Below, piece by piece: positions 43,912 to 53,127 of a stretch of DNA of 64,000 nucleotides. Numbering within the stretch: position 1 is the stretch's first letter; the number at the start of each line of letters is the position of its first letter. The translations under genes and the position numbers were made by a program. The notes beneath the pieces are model-generated. The model was given only the letters and a program-made list of their open reading frames with translations. It was not told the DNA's origin and did not search any database. This DNA is from Poa pratensis (lineage: Eukaryota; Streptophyta; Magnoliopsida; Poales; Poaceae). The stretch covers positions 54,612,337-54,676,336 of the forward strand of contig CAMZMU010000063.1 of the NCBI GenBank assembly GCA_947311845.1, given 5' to 3'.

Positions 43912-44529
43912 ATGGCGAGAGGTACCAGCAGCGGTCGCGGCCGTGGACGAGGGCGAGGCCGTGGTAGGGGGCGCAGCGGCAATGCCATGCCGTCGGTGTC
44001 GCCCTCACCGTCCTCTGAAGACATGTCCCCGGCGAGAGATACCATCAGCGGTCGCGGCCGTGGACGAGGGCGCGGCCATGGTAGGGGGCGCAGCCGCAAT
44101 GCCACGCCGTCGGTGTCACCCTCACCGTCCTCTGAAGACATGTCCCCGGAGCTGCACGGCTTCGAGTTCTTGGTTATCCTGTACAAGGGCATCGAGAGCC
44201 GCCTGAGGCTCCCGAGGGCGTTCGCAGAGAAGCTCCAAGGCATGGTGGCAGCTACCATGCATCTGAAGATCGAGGACTGCGAGAACGGCAGCTGGGCGGT
44301 GAAGACGGCCGTGAGTGCCTGGGGGAATTTGTACCTCGGCCAGGGATGGAAGTCATTCGCCCAAGCGTACAAGCTTGAGCAGGGGCACTTTTTGTGCTTC
44401 GAGATCGACGGCGACAACGGGTTCTTCATCAAGATCTTCGACGGTACCTTATGCCGGAGGGACGCACTCGTGTACAGCGACGACGAGCCCGAGTCTTCAT
44501 CAGCAGCTGCTACTAGTAGCATTAGCTAG
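43912..44529 (+). CDS. B3-domain protein with RG-rich tandem N-terminus, CACTA cargo
   Basis: 205 residues from ATG 43912 (MARGTSSGRGRGRG). The ATG at 43786 is rejected because it precedes the TATA box. Residues 2-79 are two 39-residue repeats (117 bp period), each an RGRGRGRG run followed by SVSPSPSSEDMSP. Residues from about 82 form a B3-type DNA-binding fold: FEFLVILYKGIESRLRLPRA, FAEKL, LKIEDCENGSWAVKT, LYLGQGWKSFAQAYKLEQGH, FLCFEIDGDNGFFIKIFDG, matching the REM-like B3 pattern (LPxxFA, GW..F...L..GHFL.FE). A short acidic Ser tail ends at TAG 44529. The frame is fully open. Plant B3 proteins are nuclear DNA-binding factors; RG repeats usually bind nucleic acid. The gene lies inside a CACTA element, so it is probably a captured and remodelled host gene. 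Whether it is expressed is unknown. Confidence 0.78.
   Translation: MARGTSSGRGRGRGRGRGRGRSGNAMPSVSPSPSSEDMSPARDTISGRGRGRGRGHGRGRSRNATPSVSPSPSSEDMSPELHGFEFLVILYKGIESRLRLPRAFAEKLQGMVAATMHLKIEDCENGSWAVKTAVSAWGNLYLGQGWKSFAQAYKLEQGHFLCFEIDGDNGFFIKIFDGTLCRRDALVYSDDEPESSSAAATSSIS
43915..44148 (+). repeat. 117 bp tandem duplication in the B3 gene
   Basis: Copy 1 is 43915-44031 and copy 2 is 44032-44148. They differ at about ten positions (for example GGTACCAGCAGC versus GATACCATCAGC) and keep frame. A partial third start lies at 43822. Confidence 0.92.
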
Positions 44530-44717
44530 TAGTAGCATATATGTAATCGTTTACTTCATTATCAAGTCCGTATGTAGTAGCATTAGCTGCTAAGTGGTCT
44601 CTGCGTTCATATGTAATTTAGAGTACCTGTTAGTAAGTTGGGTAGTAAGTTTACTCTCTCGCTGGTGTAAAATCAATGGAAACGGTTATATAAAATGTCC
44701 GTTGCCAATGTGATGCT

Positions 44718-44727
44718 TATATATACT
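44718..44727 (+). promoter_or_regulatory. TATA box of the second CACTA cargo ORF
   Basis: TTATATATAC followed by a CT-rich leader (CACTCTCTCACTGTCTCTC, CAACCCTAGC) typical of plant 5' UTRs, about 92-101 bp before the ATG at 44819. Confidence 0.5.
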
Positions 44728-44818
44728 GCCGGCTCGTTCTCATTATCACTCTCTCACTGTCTCTCTTCCAACCCTAGCTGCCGCACACTGTGGCTTTCAA
44801 CTCTCCTCACTCTCTCTA

Positions 44819-45364
44819 ATGGCTTCCTCTGTCGGCGCTTCTAGATACGGCCATCGCGGCCGCGGCTCTAGCCGCCGCGGCAGCACCGTTCTAGCGGCAG
44901 CCCTTCGTGAGGGGAAGGTCGATCTGGAGGCGGCCATGCGTCCGCTAATGATGCGGCAGCGCCACCATCTGACGCCCTCCTCCTCCGGTGATGCCCGGCT
45001 TCTTCTGAGCCAGGCCGATGTGAAGGAGGTCATTCATGAGGTGGTGGTGCAGCACCTCCGGCGGATCTACCAGCAGAAACCCATCTGGAGGAGGAAGTGG
45101 CCGATCTGGAGGAGGAAGTGGCCGATCTGGAGGTGGTGGAGGATCTATAGGTGGTGTCTGATCTGGAGAAGGAGGAGGAGGTGGATGTCGACGAAGGAGA
45201 AGGAGGAGGAGGTTATTGCGTCGCAGCGCGCTGGTAGCATCTCAGCGCATCTGGCAGAGGTCTGCACCTCCTCGATCTCCCGCCGGGTGAAAGGTATAAA
45301 TCTTTCTGTGACCGGCTGTGATGCCGATGAACTAGGTTCTACGTATGAGCATTTCATCACATAA
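44819..45364 (+). CDS. Second CACTA cargo ORF, probably frameshifted
   Basis: Open for 181 codons from MASSVGASRYGHRGRG. The first ~85 residues look coding (LAAALREGKVDLEAAMRPLM, LLLSQADVKEVIHEVVVQHL). From about 45075 the frame turns into an unlikely Trp/Arg run. The +1 frame over the same bases reads LEEEVADLEEEVADLEVVED, a more natural acidic coiled-coil-like sequence with a 21 bp tandem repeat, so a frameshift is likely; that frame then meets TAG. No known domain. A TATA box and leader precede it. Function unknown. Confidence 0.42.
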   Translation: MASSVGASRYGHRGRGSSRRGSTVLAAALREGKVDLEAAMRPLMMRQRHHLTPSSSGDARLLLSQADVKEVIHEVVVQHLRRIYQQKPIWRRKWPIWRRKWPIWRWWRIYRWCLIWRRRRRWMSTKEKEEEVIASQRAGSISAHLAEVCTSSISRRVKGINLSVTGCDADELGSTYEHFIT

Positions 45365-45467
45365 ACAAATTCCTAGTGCAAATTCACACATACATGTTCT
45401 GATAATTACAAACACTTATTGTTAAAGCACCAACTGTACAAACTAGTTAAGCACCCACATCCAAAGC

Positions 45468-46138
45468 CTATTGCAATTCACCTAGGGCATTCTTGCACCT
45501 AGGGCAGAGCATTTCCTGCCATGTTGGACGTAGCCTGTCCTTCAAGGTTAGGATCTTGCGATACAACTCGTAGGTCACGTACCCATCTATTGCTGCGTAG
45601 TCGAGGTTAACTTTGGCAGCGGCATCCGCTCCCAAAAACCGTGCTGGTTGGATGGGAACTCCTTCTTCATGTTGGCGTATAATTTGTCGATGAGGTCTGC
45701 CGCTAGATCACCCATTCCGTCCCTCTTGTCTCCACTCTTGATTTTGTATACGAGTTGGATGTCCACGTAGTACTCCGATGGAATGTGGAAGCCGGCAGAA
45801 GAAAGCACCTTGCTGTCGTTGGTGATGTCCACGCTTGCGAAGGTGATATTCTTGCGTTCAAAGAATTTGCCCAACTCTGGACAATTCTAATTGGACTTGC
45901 ACCAGTGGAACACAAGGACATGCTGGCGCATGGCGAGTTGCAGGACAGGCATGCGACGACGATCACGGGTGTACTCGATGTCAAGGCCGATGAACCGATG
46001 CTTCTCCTCTGCTAGCCATTCCTCGTACTTGTTGAGGATCCGCTCCACGGTATGCTCCTCGTTCGTGTACACCACCTCCAGAACGGTGCCGTGGGTATGG
46101 ACGGTAGTTGTCTCTGTTATTCTGTTGCGGTTGTCCAT
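45468..46138 (-). pseudogene. DEDDy 3'-5' exonuclease (WRN-exo-like), near-intact captured copy
   Basis: ATG at 46138 (MDNRNRITETTTVHTHGTVL). Exonuclease motif I is HRFIGLDIEYTRD (Asp and Glu, residues about 45-58), motif II is ASVDITNDSKVL, motif III is LDYAAIDGYVTYELYRKI (the Y...D pattern of DEDDy enzymes), ending CPRCKNALGELQ. The family removes nucleotides 3'-5' on RNA or DNA using two metal ions held by the D-E-D-D set; all four acidic positions are visible. Two lesions: an in-frame TAG at 45887-45889, and a one-base shift in a run of five T/A at about 45642, where HGF continues in another frame as LGADAAAKVN. The motifs are otherwise collinear. Because one lesion is in a homopolymer, it may be a read error; the TAG is harder to dismiss. 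Confidence 0.85.
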
Positions 46139-46500
46139 GGCGGGTGGGGGATTGGGGTGGAACGAGGAAGAAGAGAAGGAAGGAATGCGAACTGTCTGCC
46201 ACCAAACAGAGCAGTTCCTGGATATTTGCCGTTGATCTTAGCAGTTTCTCGAAAATGGCAACCGAACAAAGCAGTTGCAGGAAAATAGCCACCGATTTTT
46301 TTAATATCCAGATGTATTTTGTACATTTCGCTAATAGTTTTTTATCTTTCACGCAGGAGTTTATTTCGGCAACACTGCATAAAAGTACCAATCTATCATT
46401 CCGAGAACCAGAAAACTTAAGGCAAGGAAATTTCGTGGATACTGGTCTTGGAGTGGGTACTGCGACGACCGAGAGCTCATAGAAGGTGAGCTCCAAGTCA

Positions 46501-46540
46501 AAGATGGAAGGCTGGCTTAATTAAGCCAGCCTTCCATCTT
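46501..46540. repeat. Perfect 40 bp palindrome
   Basis: AAGATGGAAGGCTGGCTTAA followed directly by its exact reverse complement, with no loop. It lies inside the CACTA element between the exonuclease copy and the right subterminal region. Not a known feature of CACTA ends. Confidence 0.93.
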
Positions 46541-47003
46541 GTTAGGTTAGTTGCTTATAGGTTTGAGTTCATGATTGTAGTCAAAGTGTAATAGGTGATA
46601 TTACATTATGCCAATGTGTGATGGATATGATTGTAGTCAAATTGTAAAAAATAGTGATATTATTGTATACCAATGTAATGATGGCATTTGTTCTATGTTA
46701 TGAATTGAATAACGTTTTATTGCATTGTGCAATCAGCCTTTCATGTATTATGGCATATAACCGAAATATGAGAAATGCTCAGTGCAAACGGGTGGATGAC
46801 AAACTCCGTATATGATGAAGGAAAACTAAGGAAACGGAGGTCTGCGCACAACCGTTGCCAAATGGAGACCTCATCGGAAACGGTTTTTGGCCTCCGTTAC
46901 CGATGAAGGCCTTGACATCAGTGACAGAGGCGGGGACACGGACCCTTTCTCCGTTGCCGAAGGGGTTTTTGGCCCGTTTCCGATGTGTCGTTCTGTACTA
47001 GTG

Positions 47004-47131
47004 GGCCCTGTTGAGGAATCTGACCTTCCGCCGGGTTTAATCTCGACGCCACTTTGTCGATGTAAGGTTGAAATTCCACCAGTCCGAGTCTCCCCAAAGA
47101 AAGAGGTAAGCCCAAATATTTGAGAGGGAAC
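47004..47131 (-). pseudogene. LINE ORF2 fragment
   Basis: The minus frame reads LKYLGLPLSLGRLGLVEFQP, YIDKVASRLN; KYLGLPLS is the conserved block after the LINE RT palm. It is bounded by GGC (CACTA target copy) and GGAAC (LTR target copy). Confidence 0.85.
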
Positions 47132-48150
47132 TGTCGTGGTGGTGTCACGGCAGATGCCATAGGGTGGCTTAAGTTGGGGCCGATGGACGCTGGTGGAACC
47201 GGGGAGGGATAGCGCGCTAAAGAGCGCACACGGAAAACACAAAAAGCACACACGATCTACCCAGGTTCAGGGCCCTCGTGAGGAGGTAAAACCCCTACTC
47301 CTGCCTGTCTGTCTCAATACACCGAGATATCAACAATACAAAGGTGCTCCTTGAGCTGTATGATCTCTACTATGGTGAAGTTCTCAAGGAAGAAGAAGCT
47401 ACGAGGGAAAAGATCTCTCAGTGCACTCCTAGCAGCTTCTCTCTAAAGAATATCTCGTTCTCCTCTTCTCTATCTCTTTCTTGCTCTCTGGAATCTCGTC
47501 CCTTACACAGGAGGGGGGAAGGGCTCCTTTTATAGCCCAGCCCGATGTATTGTCAAATCTCGGCACTGTAGCCATGCGCACCTGTGACAGCAGCGTAATC
47601 ATGACCATGTGCTCCTGTGCCAGCAGAGTGGTCATGATTATGTCTCTGCCACGGACAGGACAAGGCCTGCCATGCCTGGTTATCTGTTCCCACGCATGCC
47701 CGATGTCAGCGGTAGGTAGGCCTGTCACCTCGAACCTGCACCATACCTCCTGCCACGCTCCCGTGTCAGGCGGGATGTGACCGCTGCATTGACTTCCAAC
47801 CGGATTAATGTGCATCTTCTCTTTAACCCGGCATGGATATGCCGGATTCACTTTCCTTGATTATTCTCCCCTGCACATAAGAGAAGACATGAAGATACCG
47901 ACATACCTATGTCGGTTATCATATGTTGGTTTGCCCCAGCATCATTATCTCGGCCCCCTTCTGGGCCTGGTTATCTCGGTTTGCTCCTAGATCATACCTC
48001 GGCCCCTTCTGGGCCTAGCTATGTCGGTTTGCACCAATACCTTACCTCGGCCCCTTCTGGGCCTAGCCATGTCGGTTTCACTGTACCTTAGTCCACTCTT
48101 GGACATAGCTTATACCATATCATGATCCTACCCCGGGTAGCCCCCCGACA
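47132..48150 (-). mobile_element. Solo LTR
   Basis: 1019 bp. Ends are TGTCG...CGACA, with GGAAC duplicated on both sides (47127-47131 and 48151-48155). There is no internal sequence, so it is the product of LTR-LTR recombination. Minus orientation is suggested by CCTGAACCTGGGTAGATCGT near the minus-strand 3' end. It contains repeated TATGTCGGTTTGCACC/CTCGGCCCCTTCTGGGCCTA units at 47910-48085. Confidence 0.9.
47910..48085. repeat. Tandem units inside the solo LTR
   Basis: About four units of CTCGGCCCCTTCTGGGCCTA-G-TAT-TCGGTTTGC, period near 54 bp. Confidence 0.8.
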
Positions 48151-48155
48151 GGAAC

Positions 48156-48531
48156 TGTGAAATTGCAGGCGGGAAGCTTATCAGAGCGTTGATGTCAATG
48201 TCACCGCATCTGATGGTGGCCACGACGCTCTTCTCAACGTTCCTCATCAAACCCGTGACCTCACCAAAGTTTTGCAGAAGAGCTGACAGGTTGTTGATGT
48301 CCTGGAGCTCAGGCTTTAGGAAGATGACCGCGTCGTCAGCATAAAGAGAGATGCGGGACTTGATGAAATTTCCAGGCAGCGGCTGAAGCAGCCCAGAATT
48401 AGTGGCGACCTCGAGAATTTTGTGAAGCGTGTCAATGGCGATGTCGAAAAGCAACGGAGATAGCGGATCTCCCTGTCGCAAACCCCTGCTGTGAATAATC
48501 TCCTTGCTGGGAATGCCATTCAGGATCACCC
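48156..48531 (-). pseudogene. LINE reverse-transcriptase palm fragment
   Basis: The minus frame reads ILNGIPSKEIIHSRGLRQGD, PLSPLLFDIAID, then SRISLYADDAVIFLKPELQD: GLRQGDPLSPLLF is RT motif 4 and YADD is the catalytic pair of aspartates. The frame is open through this piece. It continues the 58784-59650 part after removal of the LTR element and one CACCC copy. Confidence 0.9.
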
Positions 48532-50700
48532 TGAAAGTGCATGGTTGCCCCCATGTGTGGTTTTGGTAATTAATGACACTCCTTATGGACTAATGTTTAC
48601 ATTGAGATATTCTTATAGATCTTGTCCATTGGAGTTCATGTGTTGGACTCTTGAAGATGGCATGATGACCAATGCTCTATTTAAGGGTTTATATGAAGAA
48701 TGGTCATGTGTAGAAGATAAAGTGCAAAGGAGACATGAAGACGGAGCTAAGCGAGGCTTTCCCATAATGGAGTATGGGGGAGCATTTGGAGAAGTCTTCA
48801 TCAAGCATGTGCTAGCAAGCACAATCAAGAAAGGTGTTCCAACTTGAGAGAGTCAAGATCGTCATCATCGAGCTCAAGTGGAATGCGCAAGGCAAAGGTA
48901 TGATCTTGATAGGTTTTCTATCTTACCGGTCTCATGTTGTGGGAGACCGGGTTATAGGATAGACGGCGTACTATCAAGAGGGGCTCTCAAGTGAGTAACT
49001 TGATCGCATCTTTGTGGAGAGCTCATACCGTTGCATTCTTGGCATATCATCTTTCTTGGTTCTTATTTGGCTTTTCTCCTTGTTGGGTTTTGGTGCTTGT
49101 CGTGATCTTCACGACAAGCCCAAGTTCTTCGAAAACGGATTTCTTATAGAAAACTTGTTGCGTTTTCGTGTTGGAAATATTATCGGTCCACCTTCGAGAT
49201 AAGGTCCACACCTCCCATGTGTGTTATCTCCTCCATATTTGTGACCCTTAATATTTCCACCTTTTGTGTGATAACACTCGTCGTTACCTTTCCAATGCAA
49301 TTGGATTCACCTGATTTGGAGTTCATACGAGAAAGTTATTGCATTTCAGGCTTTGCAGTTTCACTGCTTACAGGCCGGAGTCTCCGGTCTTCTGGACCGG
49401 AGTCTCCGGTCCTTGGTTTTCCTCGGGGAGTGTTTTCCTTGTTCAGCTCCTGGCCTAGGCCGGAGTATCCGGCCCCTGGGCCGGAGTCTCCGCCCCTGTC
49501 CGGAGTTTCCGGCCTCTGTGGCCGGAATGTTTGCCCGAGCTGCCCGTGCTCTTTGTTGCTCACCCCCTGGTGGGGGCCGGAGTTTCCGCCCCAGGGGGCC
49601 GGAGTTTCCGCCCTGGACCGGAGTTTCCGGTCTCTAGGGCCGGAGACTCCGGTGTAAATCTGGCTGCAACGGCTCTTTTTCTGGGAGGGGTATAAATACC
49701 CCTCCACCTTCCTCCAGCCAGCCAGCTCTTCCCAGCAACCTTTGCTTTCTCTCTCCTCCATTGTTGCAAGCTCATTTCTTGATATCTCCCAATCCCTCCA
49801 CCCAAACTCTTTGATCTTTGGAGGATTGAAGGAGAAGACCTAGATCTACATTTCCACCAATCAATATCTCCTCTAAGTGAGGGGAACATAGTGGATCTAG
49901 TTCTTGGAGTTCTTGAGTGGTTCTCCTCTTTGTTCTTCCTCTCTTATTCCCCCATAAGCATTTGTTGCTTTGTTGGAATTTGAGAGTGAGGATTTGAGCA
50001 CTTGTGCTCTTGCCTTTTGCATTTGGTGCATCGGTGTGCTCTCCACGAGGATTCGTGGAAGTTGAAAGCTTGTGAACTTGTTACTCTTGGGTCTTCGGGC
50101 CCTAGACGCCTTTGTGGTGGTTGGACCCTTGTGTGGTCACTTGAAGCCGTTCGGGAGCCCCCAATCCATTGTGGGTTGTGCCTCGGATTGTTGTTGAAAG
50201 CCGTTCGGGAGCCCCCAATCCCTTTGTGGGTTGTGCCCGGATTGTTGTTGAAAGGCTCCGGATTCCGCCTCGAAGGAATACCGATAGTGGAAGGTGAACC
50301 AAACCTTTGTGGTGCGGTTCATCGGAGAAGAGGGTGAAACCTTTGTGGTTGTTGAACCGTTGTGTCGGTTCACACCTCTCCAACGAGACGTACTCCCTTT
50401 CAAGGAGGAACTCGGGAATACATCCTCGTCTCCGCGTGCTTCGGTTATTTCTATACCCGAGCTTTTACTTATGCACTTTACATTGTGATAGCCTTCGTGC
50501 TTGAAGTATTATATTGCTATCACCTTGTTGCTTGTCTTGCTTAGCATAAGTTGTTGGTGCACATAGGTGAGCCTAGTTTATTTAGGTTGTTGGCTTGTTA
50601 ATTTAAACACCTAGTTTTATTCCGCAATTAGCAAGCCTAAACCGGAAAAGTTTTAATCGCCTATTCACCCCCCCCTCTAGGCGACATCATTGTCCTTTCA
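48532..50700 (+). repeat. 5' LTR
   Basis: 2169 bp with TGAAAG...CTTTCA inverted tips. Contains a cluster of CCGGAGTCTCCGG/CCGGAGTTTCCGG palindromes at 49374-49652 and the TATA box GGGGTATAAATACCCC at 49687-49702, then a likely transcribed R/U5. By eye about 15 substitutions and a dozen single-base indels separate it from the 3' LTR. Confidence 0.95.
49687..49702 (+). promoter_or_regulatory. LTR promoter TATA box
   Basis: GGGGTATAAATACCCC is a palindromic TATA box just after the CCGGAG palindrome cluster. The copy in the 3' LTR is at 57759-57774. Confidence 0.75.
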
Positions 50701-50702
50701 AT

Positions 50703-50715
50703 TGGTATCAGAGCC
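50703..50715 (+). other. Primer-binding site
   Basis: TGGTATCAGAGCC, two bases after the 5' LTR, complementary to the 3' end of initiator Met-tRNA. Confidence 0.92.
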
Positions 50716-50755
50716 TGGGCTCTCTTTTTGGGCTTTACCGCCTAGAGAGTAAAAG

Positions 50756-53127
50756 ATGTCGTTTAGGAATTAGTGCACGATCCCACTTTCATATTCGATG
50801 GCACAAATTATGATGTTTGGAAAATTCGCATGCTTAATCTTTTTAGGGCCATGGGTCCAAATTATATTAAGAGGATTGTGGATGTGGGTTTTTCTCCTCC
50901 AAAGGATTCTCAAGAATTATCTTTAGAGGATGAGGAAAACTCTCATCTCGAGACTCTAGTTTCTAATGGTCTTATATGTGTTTTGAGCGATGTAGTTCTT
51001 GCGTCAATCATGCCTTTTCGGAACGCTCATGAGCTTTGGACCAAGCTTCAAGATATATATGAAGTGTCCAAAATTATTGAGGATGATTGTTCTCCTTCCA
51101 CTTCCGGCCGTGATGAGTTCACAACTTCCACTTCACCAACATGTGATTTGTCACAAGGTAATGATATGGTGAGTGGTGATAGAAATTGCATTGGTGATGG
51201 TGAACTTACTATTGATTATACTTCTTCTCTATCACATTGCAATGTTCTATCTTTGGACTTAAACTCTTCTAGCACTCCAAATGTCATACATGCTAGAGTT
51301 GATAGTCCTTGCATATCATGTAATAGTTGTTTAACTAAATCTCATGATGATATGCTTCATATGTCTTGTTGCCATGAAAACAATGCTTCCATATCCTCTA
51401 GTACTTGCATGACTAACAATGTAGAGGAATCCCAACATTTGTTGGAACAAGACATGGACCTAAATGGTGCTTCAAGTTATTCTCATCTCTTCATCTTTAA
51501 TCATGTTTGCCTTATGGCTAAGGATTCCGAGGTGTCTCCCACCTCAAATCCAAATTGTGATGATGAGGATGAGGATTCTCATGAAGAAGGTTTTGATTTT
51601 GAATCCTTAACCAAGATGGGTGAGATGGTACTTGGTGCTCTCCCCAAAGGTAGTAAAGCTATCCCTCCTCTTGTGAAATCATTGATTATGTTAAGAGTAG
51701 GGAATTTATTGAGGATTTGGAAAGTCAATTTGATGAGAAATGTCAAATTGAGAGGATGACTCTATCACTATAGCTTCCTTGAAAGCTTCTCTTGAAGAAG
51801 AAGAAGAGCTTAGGTCTCTCTTGAAGAGAGACTTGAATCTCTTGATGAGTCTAATGATCTTATTATTGCTAAAATCATTAAGGAAAGAGATCATGCCCTT
51901 GCTAAATATAAAGTGCTTAAAAAGGAAAAAGTTGAATTTGGTGTTGGCAATGCTAGACTAAGTGAGGACATAGAGAGACTTGACAAAGCTCACAAGGCTT
52001 TAGAAAGTGAACACTCTCTCCTTATCAAGTCTCATGATCAACTCCAAACTCAACTATCTAAGAATGATAAGCTTGCCAAATTGTCTCTTCCATTTCTAAT
52101 ATTAATGATGCTTGTGCTACTAACTCCACTTCTTGTGAAGCATCTATTTTGAAGGAGAATGTTGAGCTAAGGGCTCAACTTGAGTTGCTATCTAGCAAGT
52201 ATGGGAAATTGGAAGAAAGTCATGAAAAGCTTTCTAGCTCTAATGATGATCTTCTAGCATCCCATGCTAGGCTAAAGTTAGCTCATGAGGCTATTTCTAC
52301 AAAGGTAACATCTTGTGAGCCTCATGTGGACAAAGGCACAACTTCTACTAAAATGCTTTATTGCCATGTGCTAGTCCTAGTGATTCATCCTCTCACATTG
52401 CTACATCTTGTGATGAATTACTTTCATTGCCTTGTTGCTCTAACAATGAAGCTTCTACTTCCTCTAGTGTTTTGTTGATACTAACCATGTAGAGGAACTA
52501 AATGAGCTCAAGGCCCAAGTCACTTCTTTGAAGAAAGACTTGGAAAAGCGTCATGTTGGGAAGTCCACACTTGACAATATGTTGAGTGTTCAAAGACGCC
52601 CCAATGACAAGAGTGGACTTGGATTCAACTCCAATAACAAGAACAAGTCCAAGTCAACAAGAAGAACAAGGGCCAAGAACAAGTTAAAGATTCGGCCAAG
52701 ATTGTTTGCTTCAAGTGCAAAGTTGAAGGGCACCATGTTAGATCTTGCCCTTTGAAGAAGAAGGCTCTTAGTGAGAAGCAACAAGGGAAGAAGCCTCAAG
52801 TTCCTCAAGTTGAAGAACAACCTCTTCCCAAGAAGAATCAAGCTACCCTCCTCAAGTCAAGATTCCAACCAAGAAGAGAGGAGGAAGTCGATGTTGCTAC
52901 CTATGCCGTGAGAAGGGTCACCTTGCTTCTTCATGCACAAATGGTACCTTATCCAACCCCATTATATTGATGATGTTATTCTCTTCGGAAGGATAAGGTT
53001 GGCAATGTGTTTGCCAAATATGTTGGACTCAAAGTGGTGTCAAGAAAAGAACCATTTGGGTTGCCAACCTATTGTGACTAACCTCTTAGGACCCAACTTG
53101 GTTGGGGACCAACAAGCTAAAACTTGA
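50756..53127 (+). pseudogene. Retrotransposon gag with two zinc knuckles, multiply frameshifted
   Basis: ATG at 50756 (MSFRN) meets a stop within six codons; the +2 frame then runs HDPTFIFDGTNYDVWKIRML, NLFRAMGPNYIKRIVDVG, typical of Copia-like gag (UBN2/DUF4219 fold). The related element at 24997 has this start in frame, so a base has been lost here. The first frame ends at 51759. Further blocks in other frames are SREFIEDLESQFDEKCQIER, a long coiled coil (LKASLEEEEELRSLL ... LSEDIERLDKAHKALESEHS ... ENVELRAQLELLSSKYGKLE), then zinc knuckles CFKCKVEGHHVRSC (52707-52748) and CYLCREKGHLASSC (52895-52936), and an end NLLGPNLVGDQQAKT. At least five shifts are required. Gag would form the virus-like particle; this copy cannot encode a full one. 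Confidence 0.85.

Larger units (their letters stand above)
43522..47003. mobile_element. Non-autonomous CACTA transposon carrying captured host genes
   Basis: 3482 bp. The ends are 25 bp exact inverted repeats starting CACTAGTACAGAACGACACA; the target duplication is GGC (43519-43521 and 47004-47006), the 3 bp size of the CACTA (En/Spm) group. Subterminal motifs of the form GG[A/C/T]AACGG recur inside both ends (for example 43556, 43641, 43723; inverted near 46852, 46893, 46952, 46975), as expected for transposase-binding sites. No transposase is present. The interior holds a B3-domain gene (43912-44529), a second plus-strand ORF (44819-45364) and an exonuclease pseudogene on the minus strand (45468-46138), plus a 40 bp palindrome. 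It would need a transposase in trans. Confidence 0.93.

Noticed and set aside
48491..48847. Open frame spanning the LINE/LTR junction
   Set aside because: It crosses the insertion point at 48531/48532, and most of it is repeated at the start of the 3' LTR (56613 on).
49217..49761. Pro/Ser-rich frames in the LTRs on both strands
   Set aside because: They follow the CCGGAGTTTCCGG palindromes in the LTR promoter and are repeated in both LTRs.
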